Part shown: one piece after another, positions 11,645-23,950 of the stretch
How the letters are laid out: each line of letters starts with the position of its first letter
Position numbering within the stretch: position 1 is the first letter of the stretch
Assembly: GCA_023548195.1 (NCBI GenBank)
Contig: JAJHZJ010000026.1
Location: forward strand, 3,975,598-4,039,597
DNA from: Bettongia penicillata ogilbyi
Taxonomy: Eukaryota > Chordata > Mammalia > Diprotodontia > Potoroidae
Direction of reading: 5' to 3'
DNA: 64,000 nt
The notes under the pieces: model-generated
What the model was told of the DNA's origin: nothing
The model's database searches: none
What the model saw: the letters and a program-made list of their open reading frames with translations, nothing else
Translations under genes and position numbers: made by a program

Positions 11645-12698
11645 AAAATAATTAGGTAGAAATTCGAAAGTCATGGATTGATTAGTCTAGAAATTATAAT
11701 GTCATCCAACATTTACACTGAGATTTATGCAATTAAAATTTAACAATCTTTTCATGTGAAACTCGTCTTATGAAGAAAGAAAGATGATATGGAAAGTGAA
11801 AGATGTCAAACAACAGTTGCTAAAGGCATTTCCTTTTAAATAGAGACTAAGATATCTGCGTTGTGTGTCAAAGGACTGTTAATTCATACTTTGAGCTATT
11901 TTAGCTATAACCAGTACAGAAATAGATCAATAAATGTCTCTGGGTTCAAGCTCTGACCCTATTCCAACTCCTATCACCCCTCCATCTGCCTCTACTATTC
12001 TTTTATACATTAATTCAGAATCATATTGGTTTTGACCAAAAGTTTTTACTAGATCTATAAAACAAAGAAATATTTAAATTGGGTTATAATGATAAAAACG
12101 AAATGGTGATATGATGACTTTTAGTATGAACATTTCTGATATTTTGGATGCTCATGCAAAAGAAGTTATCATATCTTAATATATTTCAATTATAGGCTTA
12201 TGGAATCATATATCTAAAAGAGACATTAGCGATCTATATAGCTGAACACCTTTTTAAGAGACAAGGAAATGAGACCCAAAACACTGCATTAGCCAAAGTC
12301 AAAGCTCCAACAATTAGCAGTCACGATTCATATCAGAACTTCTGATTCCCAGCTCAGTGTTATTTCTATGACACTTCCACTGCCTCCTCATTATCTAAAA
12401 TAACTTTGCATTAATTTTTTTATATCAGTATACATAAAAAGATTGTTGAGATTGCATGTGATTCTGTGTTGAAGTCTTCTTTCTGTTATTATTTTAGAAA
12501 GAATACTAATTAAAATCATTCCAGAGTTTGCAGCTACCTAGGGTCAAATGAATAGTCATCCAGCAGTATACATTCTTCACATATACAAGTGAGGAGAGTC
12601 TTATGATGCAGCCTTTTAATTGTGATATAATTGACAGGAATTTCATAAAACGGCATATCAGAAAGGAAAGATTGATTTGGTGTACTGATCTTTAATAG
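11645..12698. other. Mostly unassigned, with a MIR-like trace
   Basis: At 12,205-12,370 a reverse-oriented MIR-like pattern is seen (AGAGACAAGGAAATGAGACCC, then GCCAAAGTCAAAGC, then CTTCTGATTCCCAGC). The rest is not recognised. Confidence 0.4.
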
Positions 12699-12971
12699 AA
12701 GCAGCTAGGTAATACAATGGATAGAGTACTGGGCTTGAAATTCAGAAGACTCATCTTCTTCGGTTCAAATTTGGTCTCAGACACTTAACTACCTCTGTGA
12801 CTGTGGGCAAGTCACATACCCATGTTTGCTTCAGTTTCCTCAACTGTAGAATGAACTGGAGAAGGAAATAGTGAACCACTCCAGTATCGTTGCCAGAAAA
12901 GCTCAGATGGGGCCATGAAGAGTTGGATAGAACTGAAATGGATTAACAACAGCAATAACTGAACAACAAAA
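12699..12971 (+). repeat. Marsupial tRNA-derived SINE
   Basis: Full-length copy of the longer subfamily: head GCAGCTAGGTAATACAATGG, B-box-like GGTTCAAATTTGG, then GGGCAAGTCACATACCC, GAAGGAAATAGTGAACCACTC, and the 3' end GGATAGAACTGAAATGGATTAAC. A-rich tail at 12,955-12,975. Confidence 0.88.
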
Positions 12972-13069
12972 ACTTAATGATCTTTAAGGAATGATCACAA
13001 AGCAATCACAATGCAAAGCTTTGGGGAAATGCTTATAAAATAGCCAATGAACTTAAAGAGATTATAGAT

Positions 13070-13230
13070 CTAGTGTTGACAGAACTTAAAGGCCACATAG
13101 TCCAATGCCATCATTTGATAGACAATGTCCCTGAGGCCCAGGAAGATTATCAGACCTCCCAATGACGTTGCGTCTTGCCCAAGGTGACACAGGTAATAAA
13201 TATCAGAGGTAGTATGTATACCTAGTGTTT
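13070..13230 (-). repeat. MIR-like SINE fragment
   Basis: AAGGCCACATAGTCCAATGCC, then GAGGCCCAGGAAGATTATC, then CTTGCCCAAGGTGACACAGG matches the reverse complement of an old MIR/CORE-SINE. Confidence 0.6.
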
Positions 13231-13421
13231 TTACTGAACAATAATTGGTTGAAAATAATTTTATAACCAACTACTTATGCTATAAAAATTATTCTTTTCT
13301 TAGATTTTTCATAGCATTTCCCTGGTTGTCTCCTTTACTCCAGCTTTCCCTAGAACCTTGTTTATTTCTATACTTACCCTTTCCCCCAATTATATTCTAA
13401 GTACCTTGAGAACATGATCTA

Positions 13422-13562
13422 TTACACAAACACACATATACACACATACACACATGTGTGTATAGGTGTACATATATGCATGTACGTGTATATATGCAAA
13501 TATGTGTGTATGTTTACATATATGTATGTAGGTAGGTATATGCATATATGTATATATATAAT
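13422..13562. repeat. CA/TG/TATG microsatellite
   Basis: Alternating CACATA, TGTGTA and TATGTA units. The open frames on both strands here are repeat artefacts. Confidence 0.8.
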
Positions 13563-13719
13563 TTGCAAATCCATTTTAAAGTGCCTTACACATGGTACAC
13601 TCAGCAAATATTTGTTGAGATTGATAACATTATGAATTAATTAATTATATGAAAGCATTATAAAATTATGACAATATTAATTACCATTCATGTAGAACTT
13701 TAGATTAGGCAAATCATAT

Positions 13720-14170
13720 TACACACATTATCTTATTTAGTTCTCACAACGGCCTTTAGAAGTAGGCACTATAAGTAGAATCTCCTCATTAGATATGAGT
13801 AAATTGATACTGAGAAATCTTACTTGCCTAGCTCACACAGGTAACAGGAGCAGTTAGGTGACCCAGTGGATAGAGTAACAGGCTTACAGTCATATGCCTG
13901 ACTTCAGATATAGTCTCAGACACAGTAGTTGAGTGACTTTGGGCAAGTCATTTAGAGCTGTTTGCCAGTTTCTTCATCTATAAAATGAGCTGGTGAAGGA
14001 AATGACAAACTGCTACAAAATCTTTGCCAAGATAATCCCAAATGGGGTTCCAAAGAGTTGATACAACTGAAAAACTATTGAACAGCAAGACAGCTAAGAA
14101 GTGTCAGAGGCAGAATTTGAACACTGCTGTCCTTGATTCTAAGCCTATGATGCTGAGCTATCCTATTGAT
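13720..14170 (-). repeat. MIR-like element split by a SINE
   Basis: The reverse-oriented SINE body reads CTCACAACGGCCTTTAGAAG to CTAGCTCACACAGGTAACA up to about 13,845. It resumes at about 14,093 with GCTAAGAAGTGTCAGAGGCAG. The break is filled by the plus-strand SINE 13846-14091, so the MIR-like element is the older insertion. Confidence 0.6.
13846..14091 (+). repeat. Marsupial tRNA-derived SINE (nested)
   Basis: Head GGAGCAGTTAGGTGACCCAG, body GGGCAAGTCATTTAGAGC, TTCATCTATAAAATGAGCTGG, and 3' module CAAAGAGTTGATACAACTG. It interrupts an older MIR-like element. Confidence 0.87.
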
Positions 14171-15033
14171 TCTATTTTAAACTCAACATGACTTTAGAGG
14201 ACTACTGCATCAACAAAGTAACATTCACTGTCCCTATAGGCTCTATATTGAAGCCATGCTAAATTACAGGCACAGGACTTTGTCATACAATTTATTGTGG
14301 ATTATTTTTTTTACGAATACCCAGAGGCCACACAAAAACACAATATTATTTATGATAACAGGGCTGACCTTTTAACCAAGAATATAGAACTTAAACTTTT
14401 GAGTTATTTTTTAGGGTCACCCCCTTTCCCCAAAACAAACTACCAAAAAAATCATAAATATAAAATGCAAACAGCCAATAATGCTTTCTTTTTAATGGCA
14501 TCAAAATTTGTTTGTGATTTAAGCTGTGTGTCCTGACTTTTTATTAAGGAGTTATGAGTGGTTCTATGTGTGTACCTGGGACATGTCAAGGTTTGGTTTA
14601 AAAGCATGCCAAATACTCCATGGGCCCTGTGGAGATCAAAGAAGCTAATATTATTATAGCATTCTAGGTGTCTAAGTAGGAAAAAATAATCAATTTCTGG
14701 CACAAATATTCAAGGTATTTGTTCAGGAGCTTGGGGATAATAACGGTTTTAGTAATTATGTGCTAATATAACAACCACGTCCTTCTATTTTGAGCATAAT
14801 GACATTTATTTTGTGGCACAGGGTATGGATAGTGAAGTTGTTCTCTAATAATGCTCCTTCATTCCCAGTGTTGAAAAGATTATTGGTGAAACATATAAGT
14901 GAACTTTTAAAGGGCCAGGATTTATCATGTGTGATCTGAATGCTTTACCATTAACATGCCCCCCAACCAGGACTACTCATTACTCTTGATCTGAGCTCTG
15001 TTTGGAGGAAAGAGCAGGTACAATGTGATCATC
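14171..15033. other. No recognised feature
   Basis: Unique-looking sequence. The frames at 14,297-14,536 (+) and 14,452-14,703 (-) overlap each other and show no recognisable domain. Confidence 0.45.
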
Positions 15034-15047
15034 AGAAATACATGTAG
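15034..15047 (+). repeat. Target-site duplication, left copy (HAL1 A)
   Basis: AGAAATACATGTAG, repeated exactly at 17070-17083, brackets the insertion 15048-17069. Confidence 0.92.
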
Positions 15048-17069
15048 GGGACTCTAAATTTTGTGGAAATGATGGAGTAGAAAGATGCATGTATTCTAGT
15101 GCTTTCCCCACAGCCCCCCAAATACCTGTAAAAAATGACTCTCAACAAATTCTAGAGCAGCAGAAGTCACAGAACAACAGAGTGAAAAAGGTTTCCAGCC
15201 AAAGGTAACCTGGAAGGCTGACAGGAAAGGTCTATCTCATGAGATTCTGAAGAGCATAGCTCAGCACTAGTGGAAGAGCACTAGGAGGAACAGGACCTGA
15301 ATAGCCCTCTGGGGCAGAATTCCCAGCAGGAAGGGTCCCAGATCCCTCAACCCAAAATGATGGAATCTCTAAAGGTCAGTGTGGGAGGGCTTTCTCAGCT
15401 GTATGAGAGGGGAAAGGGGTACCTCCAGCACTGGCCCCAGGTGGTGGCAGAGGCGGCCAAAACAACAGCAGCAGCGGGCTGAGGGTGGCTGTAGTAGCTG
15501 TAGAAGCAGCCTGGGTCCATTGTCTAGGCAGCTCAGCTTAAAGTCTCTGGGGGAATTGAGCAGCTGATCTGAACCTCAGCCCTCAGTGGTGGCCCCACCT
15601 CCACCCAAAGCCCCTGGGAGAATTCAGCAGCTGATCTGAATCCAAGCTTTGAGCATAGTACTGCGAGAAGGAGGAGCACTAGGACCCTCCTCTTGACAAA
15701 GGAGTCAGGAGTCAAGTAACTGGCTGGAAAAATGCCCAGAAAAGGGAACGAATTCGAGTATTGTGGAAACACAATCAGGAACACAATCAGGATAACACAG
15801 GATCTAGCAGCTTCTACATTAAGGAATTGAAAGGCTTGGAATAGGATATTCCAGAAATCAAAGGAAATGGAATTAAAACCAAGAATCGCCTACCCAGAAA
15901 AACTGAGTATAATACTTTAAGGGAATAAATGGTCATTCAATGATATAGATGACTTTCAAGCATTCATGATGAGAAGACCAGAACTGAATAGAAAATTTGA
16001 CTTTCAAACACGAGAAGCATGAAAAGGTAAACAGGAAAGAGAAATCGTGAAAGACATTCTAAAGCTGAACTGTATACATTCCTACATGGAAAGATAGTAT
16101 TTTTGCAGCTCTTGAGACTTTTCTCAGTATTTGGGTAGGTGGAGGGATTATACACACACACACACACAGACATGTCATATAGACATAGACAGAGAGTACA
16201 GGTTGAGTTGAACCCGAAGAGGTGATATCCATAAAAACTTGAAATAAAATTAAGGAGGAGAAAGGGAGAAATGGAATGGAGCAGGCTATCACTCATAAAA
16301 GAGATAAGAAAAATCATTTCAGTGGAGGAGAAAAGGGAGGAGGTGAGAGGGGGAAAAATAAAGTTTACTGTTTTCACATATGGGTTAAGGAGGGAATAAC
16401 ACACTAACTAAATTTGGTATGAAAATCTATCTTACACTGCAGGAAAGTAGGGGAGAAGAGGATAAGTGGGGTGAGGGGTGGATGATAGAAGGGAGGGCAA
16501 ATGGAATATGGGGGTAACTAGAAGTAAACACTTTTGGGAAGCGACAAGGTCAAATGAGAGAATAGAAAAAAAACGGAGGGACAGGGTAGAATGGAGGGCA
16601 ATGTAGTTTATCTTACACAACATGATTATTATGGAAATCCTTTGCAAAATAACACATATATAACCTGTATTGAATTGCTTGCCTTCTTAGTGGCAATGGG
16701 TAGGGAGGGAGGGAGAGAAATTGGAATTCAAAATATTAGAAAGGAATGTTTAGAATTATTCTTGCATGTAACTGGGAAGTAAAAAATATAGGTAATAGAG
16801 TATAGAAATTTATCTTGCCCTACAAGAAATGAGAGAAGATGGAGATAAGGGAAGGGTGGAGTGTGATAGAAAGCAGGGTACAGTCAGGGAAGGGATAATC
16901 AAAATGCAAGGCAAATGTGGGGTGGGGGGAAGGGAGAGATGAGGAGAAAAATTGGAACTCTAAATTTTGTGGAAATGAATGTTCAAATCTAAAACTAAAT
17001 AAATAAATAAACAAATAAACAAACAAATAAATGAATGAATAAACAAATAAATGAATAAATAAATAAAAA
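15048..17069 (+). mobile_element. HAL1-type ORF1-only L1 derivative, copy A
   Basis: A 2.02-kb retrotransposon bounded by perfect 14-bp TSDs, ending in an (AAATAA)n tail at 16,995-17,069. The order is a 5'UTR (from about 15,072), an ORF1 remnant (15,732-16,022), and a purine-rich 3'UTR with a CA tract. About 830 bp of ORF1, coding for the coiled coil and RRM-like domain, is missing compared with copy B. The first 25 bases are not 5'UTR: positions 15051-15072 repeat exactly the 3'UTR segment 16957-16978, so the 5' end is chimeric. It has no ORF2, so any mobility would depend on L1 proteins supplied in trans (inference). Confidence 0.85.
15732..16022 (+). pseudogene. ORF1 remnant of HAL1 A (N-terminal tip fused to C-terminal domain)
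   Basis: Starts MPRKGN, the usual HAL1 ORF1 start, then jumps straight to the segment before ITQDLAAST that begins the C-terminal domain. A short direct duplication (ACACAATCAGGA) lies at the join. The frame then runs to GAAGCATGA at 16,022 with two in-frame stops: TGA at 15,828-15,830 and TAA at 15,918-15,920. The TGA matches the position of a TGA in copy B (27,480). It cannot give a working RNA-binding ORF1 protein, because the trimerising coiled coil and RRM are absent. Confidence 0.8.
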
Positions 17070-17083
17070 AGAAATACATGTAG
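17070..17083 (+). repeat. Target-site duplication, right copy (HAL1 A)
   Basis: Exact repeat of 15034-15047 immediately after the A-rich tail. Confidence 0.92.
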
Positions 17084-17890
17084 AATCATATGTTTAGAAA
17101 GATCACAGAGTTTTTATTGTATAACTCTCTACCTTAACCTAGCAAGTCAAGAGGAAAGGACTATACCACCAAATCTGAAGTAATTTAAACTGATTCTGTA
17201 ATATAAAATGAAAGGGACATTATATAAGGTAAATTCCTTATGATTTAACACCTTAGAACTTAAATAATAAGTATTCCATCTCCCCTACTGCAGGTGACTG
17301 AAGCAGACAATGCAATTAATTATAAAGCCTTCTTTTTCTCATTCTGTCTAAGGCATCCTCTGCCTAGTGCTGTCATGCCATGACGCATGACACAATCTAA
17401 ACAAAATCCACATCTAACCTCAAAGAGGCAGAAAACCCTGATTCTCCCCAGGCACACAAAGAAAAAGGAAAGAAAGTGTGACAGTGAATTAGAAAAAATA
17501 TATATATAGCAGTGGACAGCCAGTTAGCATGGAAAGTGCTTCCATATCCAGGAGAAATAAGATGAGAATTCTAGTGCGGATTAATCCTTTCTCTAAGGAT
17601 TTTAATTATGACAGGGAACCAATGAAAGCCCCACAGTATAAGGATACCTGGCTTCAGGATTCGTGCAGGAGAAAAAAAAAATGTTCCATTGTAGTGGAAT
17701 GGGGTAAGTACCAAAGAGTGAGAAGAGTAGCCAGACACCATCTAATAGGAATATAAGAGATGACTGAGAGACAAAAAATTTAAGAAAGGCCAGATGTGAA
17801 CCCAACTTCAAAGTAGCCAAAATAGCAGTTTATTTTCAAATATAGAAAGATAAAAGAGTAACAATTCAAATAGACCATAATACAATAAAC
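17084..17890. other. No recognised feature
   Basis: No repeat family or gene identified. The 75-codon frame at 17,529-17,756 has no recognisable domain. Confidence 0.45.
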
Positions 17891-17899
17891 TTTATGCCA

Positions 17900-18422
17900 A
17901 AATGATTTTAAGTTCAGGTCTGTCTGCATCATTGTCCTATTCAGTAAAACACAGTGGATTCCTAAGGTCTATTATTATAAAGTACAAAATTCTTTATTTA
18001 GCTTTTAAATCCTTTCTCTATCTGGTACCACTCATTTTACCAGCCTTGGTGACATTATTTCCCACTTTCTTCATACATGACATTCCATCTCCTGTCCCTG
18101 TAGCTGCCTGGAATACTTTTCCTCCTTACTAATTTACTACTTTATTTATGCTGCAGCTCAAACACCATCTCCTAGGGAAAGCATTTCTTGATTGTCTCAA
18201 CTACAACTGCTCTCCCAAACTACCTTAAGTTGAACTAATTTTTATATATATTCACTTGATATTTATGTTGCATACATTTTATATGTATTTGTTGTTTTAT
18301 CCATTAGAATATGAATTCCTTTTAAATAGGAATTGTATTATTCTTCATCGTTTAATCCACTACTGGGTACAGAATCTGGTACACAGTAAGTACTTAATAA
18401 ATGTTAATGAATGATTGAACTA
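17900..18422 (+). repeat. L2 LINE 3' end
   Basis: Clear L2 3' terminus: CAGCTCAAACACCATCTCCT, then AAGCATTTCTTGATTGTCTC, then the end TGGTACACAGTAAGTACTTAATAAATG. Non-coding relic of an ancient LINE. Confidence 0.85.
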
Positions 18423-19590
18423 AGTCTAGTCCTCAGTGAAAGAAGATAAACCTTCAAAAAAAAGTCATGGTAGGCATTTCTATAAAAGCAAAAGAATAAA
18501 CAGTACTTAAATGAATTTCTAATCTTATCTATTTATATGTTCCCTCTAATCATTTAGATTGTAATCTATCTGTATCTGCTCATACCATTTTCCAGATTCT
18601 CTTAAAAGTTCATCGTAGGATATCCTCATGACTTACTGAAGGCCTTACTTTTTTTTCTTAACAACGTAACCATACAAGTGGAACACTTAAGCTGTATACC
18701 TCTTATTTTTTATCCTTACCTTATGACCAGCCCATCTTTTCCCATCAGACACTTTTATAATGATATCTTTTACTCCTGTTTTTCACTGGTTCTGTGGTGA
18801 GATCAGCTTATATCCTCCCTATGTGTCTCTATTGCCTTCAATGTGGTACTCATTTCTCAGTTCTTTGAATACTCCTGTGATCCATATTTTACATGATAAT
18901 GCAATACTGTGTATCACTGGAAGAATATTAATACTGAAGAGATTTTTCCTTATTTCTAGGAGAAACTTGGAGTCATTAAAGGTCATTTGCTATTGAAGGA
19001 AGGTAATTCAGTGCCTTTCTTCCCCTCCTTTAACATTGTAAAGCAAAATGTTGCATTAATGGTGCTTTTTTTGATAGGATATCTCCCATCACAATTATCC
19101 AGCATTTCCTAAAAGAGAAAACAACAGAATATTCCTGTAGAAAATCTTTGATCATAAAAATTAAGTATTCTTAATCAGATACATTTAGCAGGCACGTAAG
19201 GAGGAGAAAAAAAATCTTACCAAAAGTGTTTGATGGATGACATCCAAGGCAAAGTTCAAATTGAAGAGATTCCCTATAAATGATAAGGTACTCTTGATAC
19301 TTCAGTTGGTGTGTATCATTGTTTTATTTACATTAAGGGTTCAACATTGTAAACCTTCCTGAAAGAGATCTAGAATCAATCCTGTGTCTTACTTAGCTAT
19401 CAACATATGGAATAAAGAGTGAATGAATTATGCCTATTGCTGAAATTATAACTTGCAGTTATATAGAAAACCCATAGCACTTGTTTATCAATGTATATTG
19501 ATAATATATGTGTATCTGATACGAACAGTACAGCTGGGCAGCAATTGATGCAAAAAAAAATAAGAGATAGAGGTGAGTCAATCAGTCTCA
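18423..19590. other. No recognised feature
   Basis: AT-rich sequence with no named repeat or gene. Confidence 0.4.
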
Positions 19591-19593
19591 AAA

Positions 19594-19643
19594 ATCAAAC
19601 AAAAGACCTAAAATGAAAATCAAACAAAAGACCTAAAAATGAA
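19594..19643 (+). repeat. 25-bp tandem duplication
   Basis: ATCAAACAAAAGACCTAAAA occurs twice with a period of 25 bp, near-perfect. It is followed by a CA microsatellite (19,668-19,732). Confidence 0.85.
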
Positions 19644-19667
19644 AGAGAAAGACAGACAAATCAGTAC

Positions 19668-19732
19668 ACGCACACACACGCACACACACACATAAATACC
19701 TAAGTACACACACATGCATACACACACACATG
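19668..19732. repeat. CA microsatellite
   Basis: Interrupted (CA)n and (CACG)n with TAAATAC spacers. Confidence 0.85.
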
Positions 19733-19819
19733 ACACAACATGAATTTTTATGCTCTTTTCCCATTCCTTAAATAAAAGAAACAAGATCAAGAGATGAAAA
19801 AGAATAATCAATAAGGTAC

Positions 19820-21660
19820 AAAAAAAGTTTCAGAGTTAAAGAATTAAAGAGATTGTACAGAATCTGGAGAATAAAAGCACGAAGAGCTAAATGACTATCC
19901 AGTGAACTGACTTCCACAGGCCCCCTCTGTGCACACCAATGTCATTTGTTTGAAGGATAAGGAATTTCTCTACTAGGGAGAAGGGAGGCAAGAATAAAAG
20001 GTAAGCTGAAGATGCTCCCTTACCTAGCCCAGAAATTTCTAGAAAAGAAGTAGTGATTTCTTTATTTTCTCAGCAAGTGTGGTAACCCATAAAAGATTTG
20101 GGTAAAAAATAATAAAAGGTACTAGCATGGGAATGAATAGAGAGTGGTATTTCCCTAGAAGGAAAAATAAAAGAGTTCTGTTAGCAGATATTTGTTTAAT
20201 GGGACTGAGGTGGTGGAGGCCAACAAATACATGTACATCTCTATTTCTGTATCTATCTGTATATGTGTATATCTGTATCTATGTCTATGTCTACATATAC
20301 TATATATATGGAGAGAGATCTTTTATTATATTATATAGAATAATTGTGCACAGCAGTAAAATATCTTCTTTAGTCATAATCCTTCCCAGGATTATGTCCC
20401 ATCTCAGAAGAAGGAATTTATAGGTTCAAGAGATGGCTAGAACCCACAGTTGTGGGAACTTATATTCATAAGTAAGGGAAAGATATTGACCCAGTAAATC
20501 AAGCAATTACCCCACCCATTCTCAAAGTAAGTAAAAGGATAGTATTTCCAAATTCCTTTAACCTCTCAAATAATTAATCTAGCATTGGCTTGTTTCATTT
20601 GGCTAAATGCATAAGAAAAGGGTCTTTGAACAATTTAGAGGTCCTTGAAAGACATTAGAATGACTTGAGTGATGTTACACAAGAAATGTGTTTGGATCAG
20701 TTAAGAAACTTGCTCACTCCTTGTGGTTTATGTATAAAACAACAGAAGAGTTTGAAATATAAAGATTCAAATGTCTGGCAAATTAGGGGAGAAACTTTCT
20801 ACTGAAACTCTTAAGAATAAATTGATTAGGAGAGATTGGTGGCTGTGGTGGTGGTGATGGTAAAGATCCCTTGATTTCAGTCTTGTTCTTGGTCTTTGTT
20901 CCCCACCCTACCCCTACCACTGGCAGGAGGAGAACCTCCTCAAGTTCAGATGACCCAAGTAGCTGAACTTTTTCAACTCTGTCCTAGCATATTCTCAGGG
21001 TAGAAATAGCTGATGACAGTGTATAAATTGCAGCAGAAGGACAGATTGGACAAGATGAGAAAAGGTATATTCCTGGTACTACAAGGAACCCAGTAAAAAA
21101 AGCTACACCATATTTGTAGAAAACATCTTGTATATTCTGCAAAAGAACTCCCAGAGACTTTGAGTTACACCTTTTCCATATCTGCTTTCTAAGCCTGAGT
21201 CTACTTTCCTTAGTATTCTTTATGTTTTGGTGTCACAGATTTGGTGTTAGAGGGATGTTATATAGTAACTTAATTTGTTTTAACAGCTTAGCAAACATTC
21301 ATAATTAAAAACTAATTAAATCTGGATGAATAAAAAGATATTAACCGTTAATCAGGGGAGAAGCACACCAGAGAGACTTGTGAACTTTAATCTAAGAAAA
21401 AGAACACAACAACACCTTAATCTCTTGGATTTCCCCTAGGATTTGAGAGGAGACATAATAGTCATGTTCTGTGGACACAGCCTGGTAGCATGGAAGAAGA
21501 TTGAGCAAGTAGCTCCAGAGCATGAGACAGGATATATTATACTGAGAAGAGGTGAATGATCATAGGAAGGTAGGTCTGGGATTCCAAACTGAAGGTACAG
21601 AGTAATTTCTACCTTATCTCTTGTTTACAAAGTAATATTTCTAGGAGTGAGACATCATAA
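19820..21660. other. Mostly unassigned
   Basis: No gene recognised. A simple TGTATCTATC/TATG tract lies at 20,245-20,315. Confidence 0.4.
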
Positions 21661-21684
21661 GTCCTCACAAAAATGAAGCAAAAA

Positions 21685-21858
21685 TGAATGTGTGCGTGTA
21701 TAATGTATATAAAATGTGTGTGCTTATATACACATATGCATATATGTTTATATATACATATGAAAATGCATATCTTGTAATATTCACAAGTACATATATA
21801 TCATACATACATACATGCATATTTATGTATGTGCGTATGTATATATATATATATATGA
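21685..21858. repeat. TG/TATA/CATA microsatellite
   Basis: Imperfect alternating repeats ending in (AT)n at 21,840-21,856. Overlapping frames on both strands are artefacts. Confidence 0.8.
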
Positions 21859-22029
21859 GAAAAGACAATGAGTTCTATTTTATACATCTTGGATTTGAGA
21901 TATTTATGGGATATCCAGTTGGAAATGGATTATAGGTATTTGGTAATTTGGTAATGAGATGGGAGCTCTGGAGTAAGGTTAAAACTGGACGTACAAATCT
22001 AGGAGTCATCAAAATAGAGATGATAACTG

Positions 22030-22160
22030 ATCTCATAATAATGTATATGATGAGAGAAAGAGAGACTGAGAGAAAGAGAATAATTTAGGGCTAGAAGAGA
22101 GAGACACAGAGAGGTGAAAGACATAGGCAAGACATAGTGAGAAAGAAGGAAGGAAGGTCC
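22030..22160. repeat. GAGA/GAAA purine-rich simple repeat
   Basis: Repeated GAGAGA, GAAAGA and GAAGGAAGG units on the plus strand. Confidence 0.6.
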
Positions 22161-22289
22161 AAGGAAGAACCTTAGGAAACAGTCACAGTTAGTAGGCAAG
22201 TTAGTAGCTGTTTGATGACCCAGCAAAGGTCACCAACAAGTGTAAGGAAAAATAATTATGGGGACAGCATGCCGAATTTAAAAAAGGAG

Positions 22290-22680
22290 AGGCGGGGTTA
22301 AAAATCAACACAAAAGAAATAAATGGAGAAAACTACAATGGAACCATAACCTTAAATGAAAATGGATTTTAAAGGTCAATAAATAGCATGACCAAATGGA
22401 TAAGAAATAAAACCCAGTCATTTGTTGCAATCAAGAAATATATCTGGGACTAAAAACAGATATGTGATAATAATGAGATGAAGTGAAGTTTAATATGCAT
22501 CAGATGATCTTTTTACAAAGAGCAGGATTTTAGATCATACTATTGGACAAAGCAAAAATTAAAATCCACAATGTCAAGATAATTCAAAACAGAAATTAAC
22601 GTTTAAAAGAAGCATTGAGAACAAAACAATTAAACATATTTATACCAGACAGCATAGCATCTAACATCTTAAAGGTATAG
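22290..22680 (+). repeat. Possible degenerate LINE endonuclease-region fragment
   Basis: The text ACCAAATGGATAAGAAATAAAAC followed by TTTGTTGCAATCAAGAAATA and later TTTATACCAGACAGCATAGC is in the order of L1 endonuclease phrases (the segments before QETHLK and around YAPSGIAS). It is heavily decayed with many stops in all frames. Identification is tentative. Confidence 0.3.
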
Positions 22681-23720
22681 ATTTAAGGCTACCAAGCCCT
22701 AATCTGTCCTTCCAATAATAAGTCAATGAGTAGGTTTACTGCCTGCTTTAGGATATAATACTTACCTTTTGCTGCCCAGAATCTTTGACCTGAGACCTTG
22801 TCCAGTGTTATCTAGATGCTCAGCCTTCAACACTGACCCCTTATTATTCAGTTTCCTAACTTGGACATCTCTTTTTACTTTTGATGTTGTAACTTTACTC
22901 TGGATCTTCATGCCTACCTAGATTCATGGCATCTGCACATTCTTTTATTTACTGTTTTATATCTTTTGCCTTTTTAGACCTATATTAACTTTCCTGTGAA
23001 CTCCATTCTGGTCTAATTAAATCTTGTCCCTATTCCATATCCTATCCCCTCCAAGTCTTCCATATCCAAATCTTCATCTTTTCAAAGCTTCTGCTGAGAG
23101 CCCAATAGGGGTTTGTAGAACTAAAAGGCTCTATTAAATGGATCTTCTCTTTATGAAACATAGGCTTTTAAAAAAATAACTTTAACTCCATTTTTTAAGA
23201 CCTGTATTTGCCCTGAAAAGGTCTATTCCCCTTTAGTCTATTAAGGGTAGTTCAGCAATAGCTGTCAATAGATCATGAGATCTTCAGAGGCTCTATCCAT
23301 CCAATTGTCCACAATTACCATATTTATTTGCCCAGTTGGGAACAATTTGTCATTGTTAAATGTTTTAGGGAGACCTTCCATAAGCAGAATGTTTGGGATT
23401 TGTGTTGTAATTCACTGCCAACAGCTATAGTGCCAGGCAATTTTTTTCCAGGCACATGGACAAAATCCTATCATCACTTTCTAATGACTTCTTTACAAAT
23501 AGCTTGGACCAGAAATTGATGGTTCATAAGATGCATGAGAAAAGATATCAGCAGTGACTGTTTATGGTATTGATATCCAAAGTCTAGGAATATTATGAAA
23601 TTACTGTCTTCTCATAGAAGACTTTCTATATTTTCCCCGGAAAGATAGTTTCCAGTACTCATTTGCTGTACAATGATATGCTTACTTTTCTTTTTCTTGG
23701 CTCCTTTAAGCAGAAATTGA
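22681..23720. other. No recognised feature
   Basis: C/T-rich 22,780-23,090 has an L2-like feel but no diagnostic phrase. Confidence 0.35.
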
Positions 23721-23724
23721 ATCA

Positions 23725-23950
23725 GATTCTTAAAGTTTCTCAACCTGGGGGCTGTCAGTAGAATTCAAGTCTTTAGTCTGGGAAAAAAATGCAAGTTTAT
23801 TTGCACCAACTTCTAACCAAAATGTAATATTTCTTTCAAAGGTTTAAAAATATTATTTTAAGAGGGGTCTATAGGCTTAAGTCTATAGGCTTTAAGACTT
23901 TCAAAGGTGCTTATGATACAAGAAAATTTAGGAAATCCTGCCTTAAACTT
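23725..23950 (+). repeat. Ancient hAT-like DNA transposon remnant
   Basis: AAGTTTCTCAACCTGGGGGCTG near the left end and AAATATTATTTTAAGAGGGGTC, CATAGGCTT-like text and ACAAGAAAATTTAGGAAATCC near the right end resemble a widespread mammalian nonautonomous hAT element with CAGGGTTCTTAACC-like inverted termini. A local duplication (TCTATAGGCTTAAG, then TCTATAGGCTTTAAG) lies at 23,868-23,899. Confidence 0.4.

Noticed and set aside
15964..16404. 146-codon minus-strand frame
   Set aside because: Antisense to the HAL1 A ORF1 remnant and 3'UTR; purine-rich sense text gives a long antisense frame rich in F, L and S.
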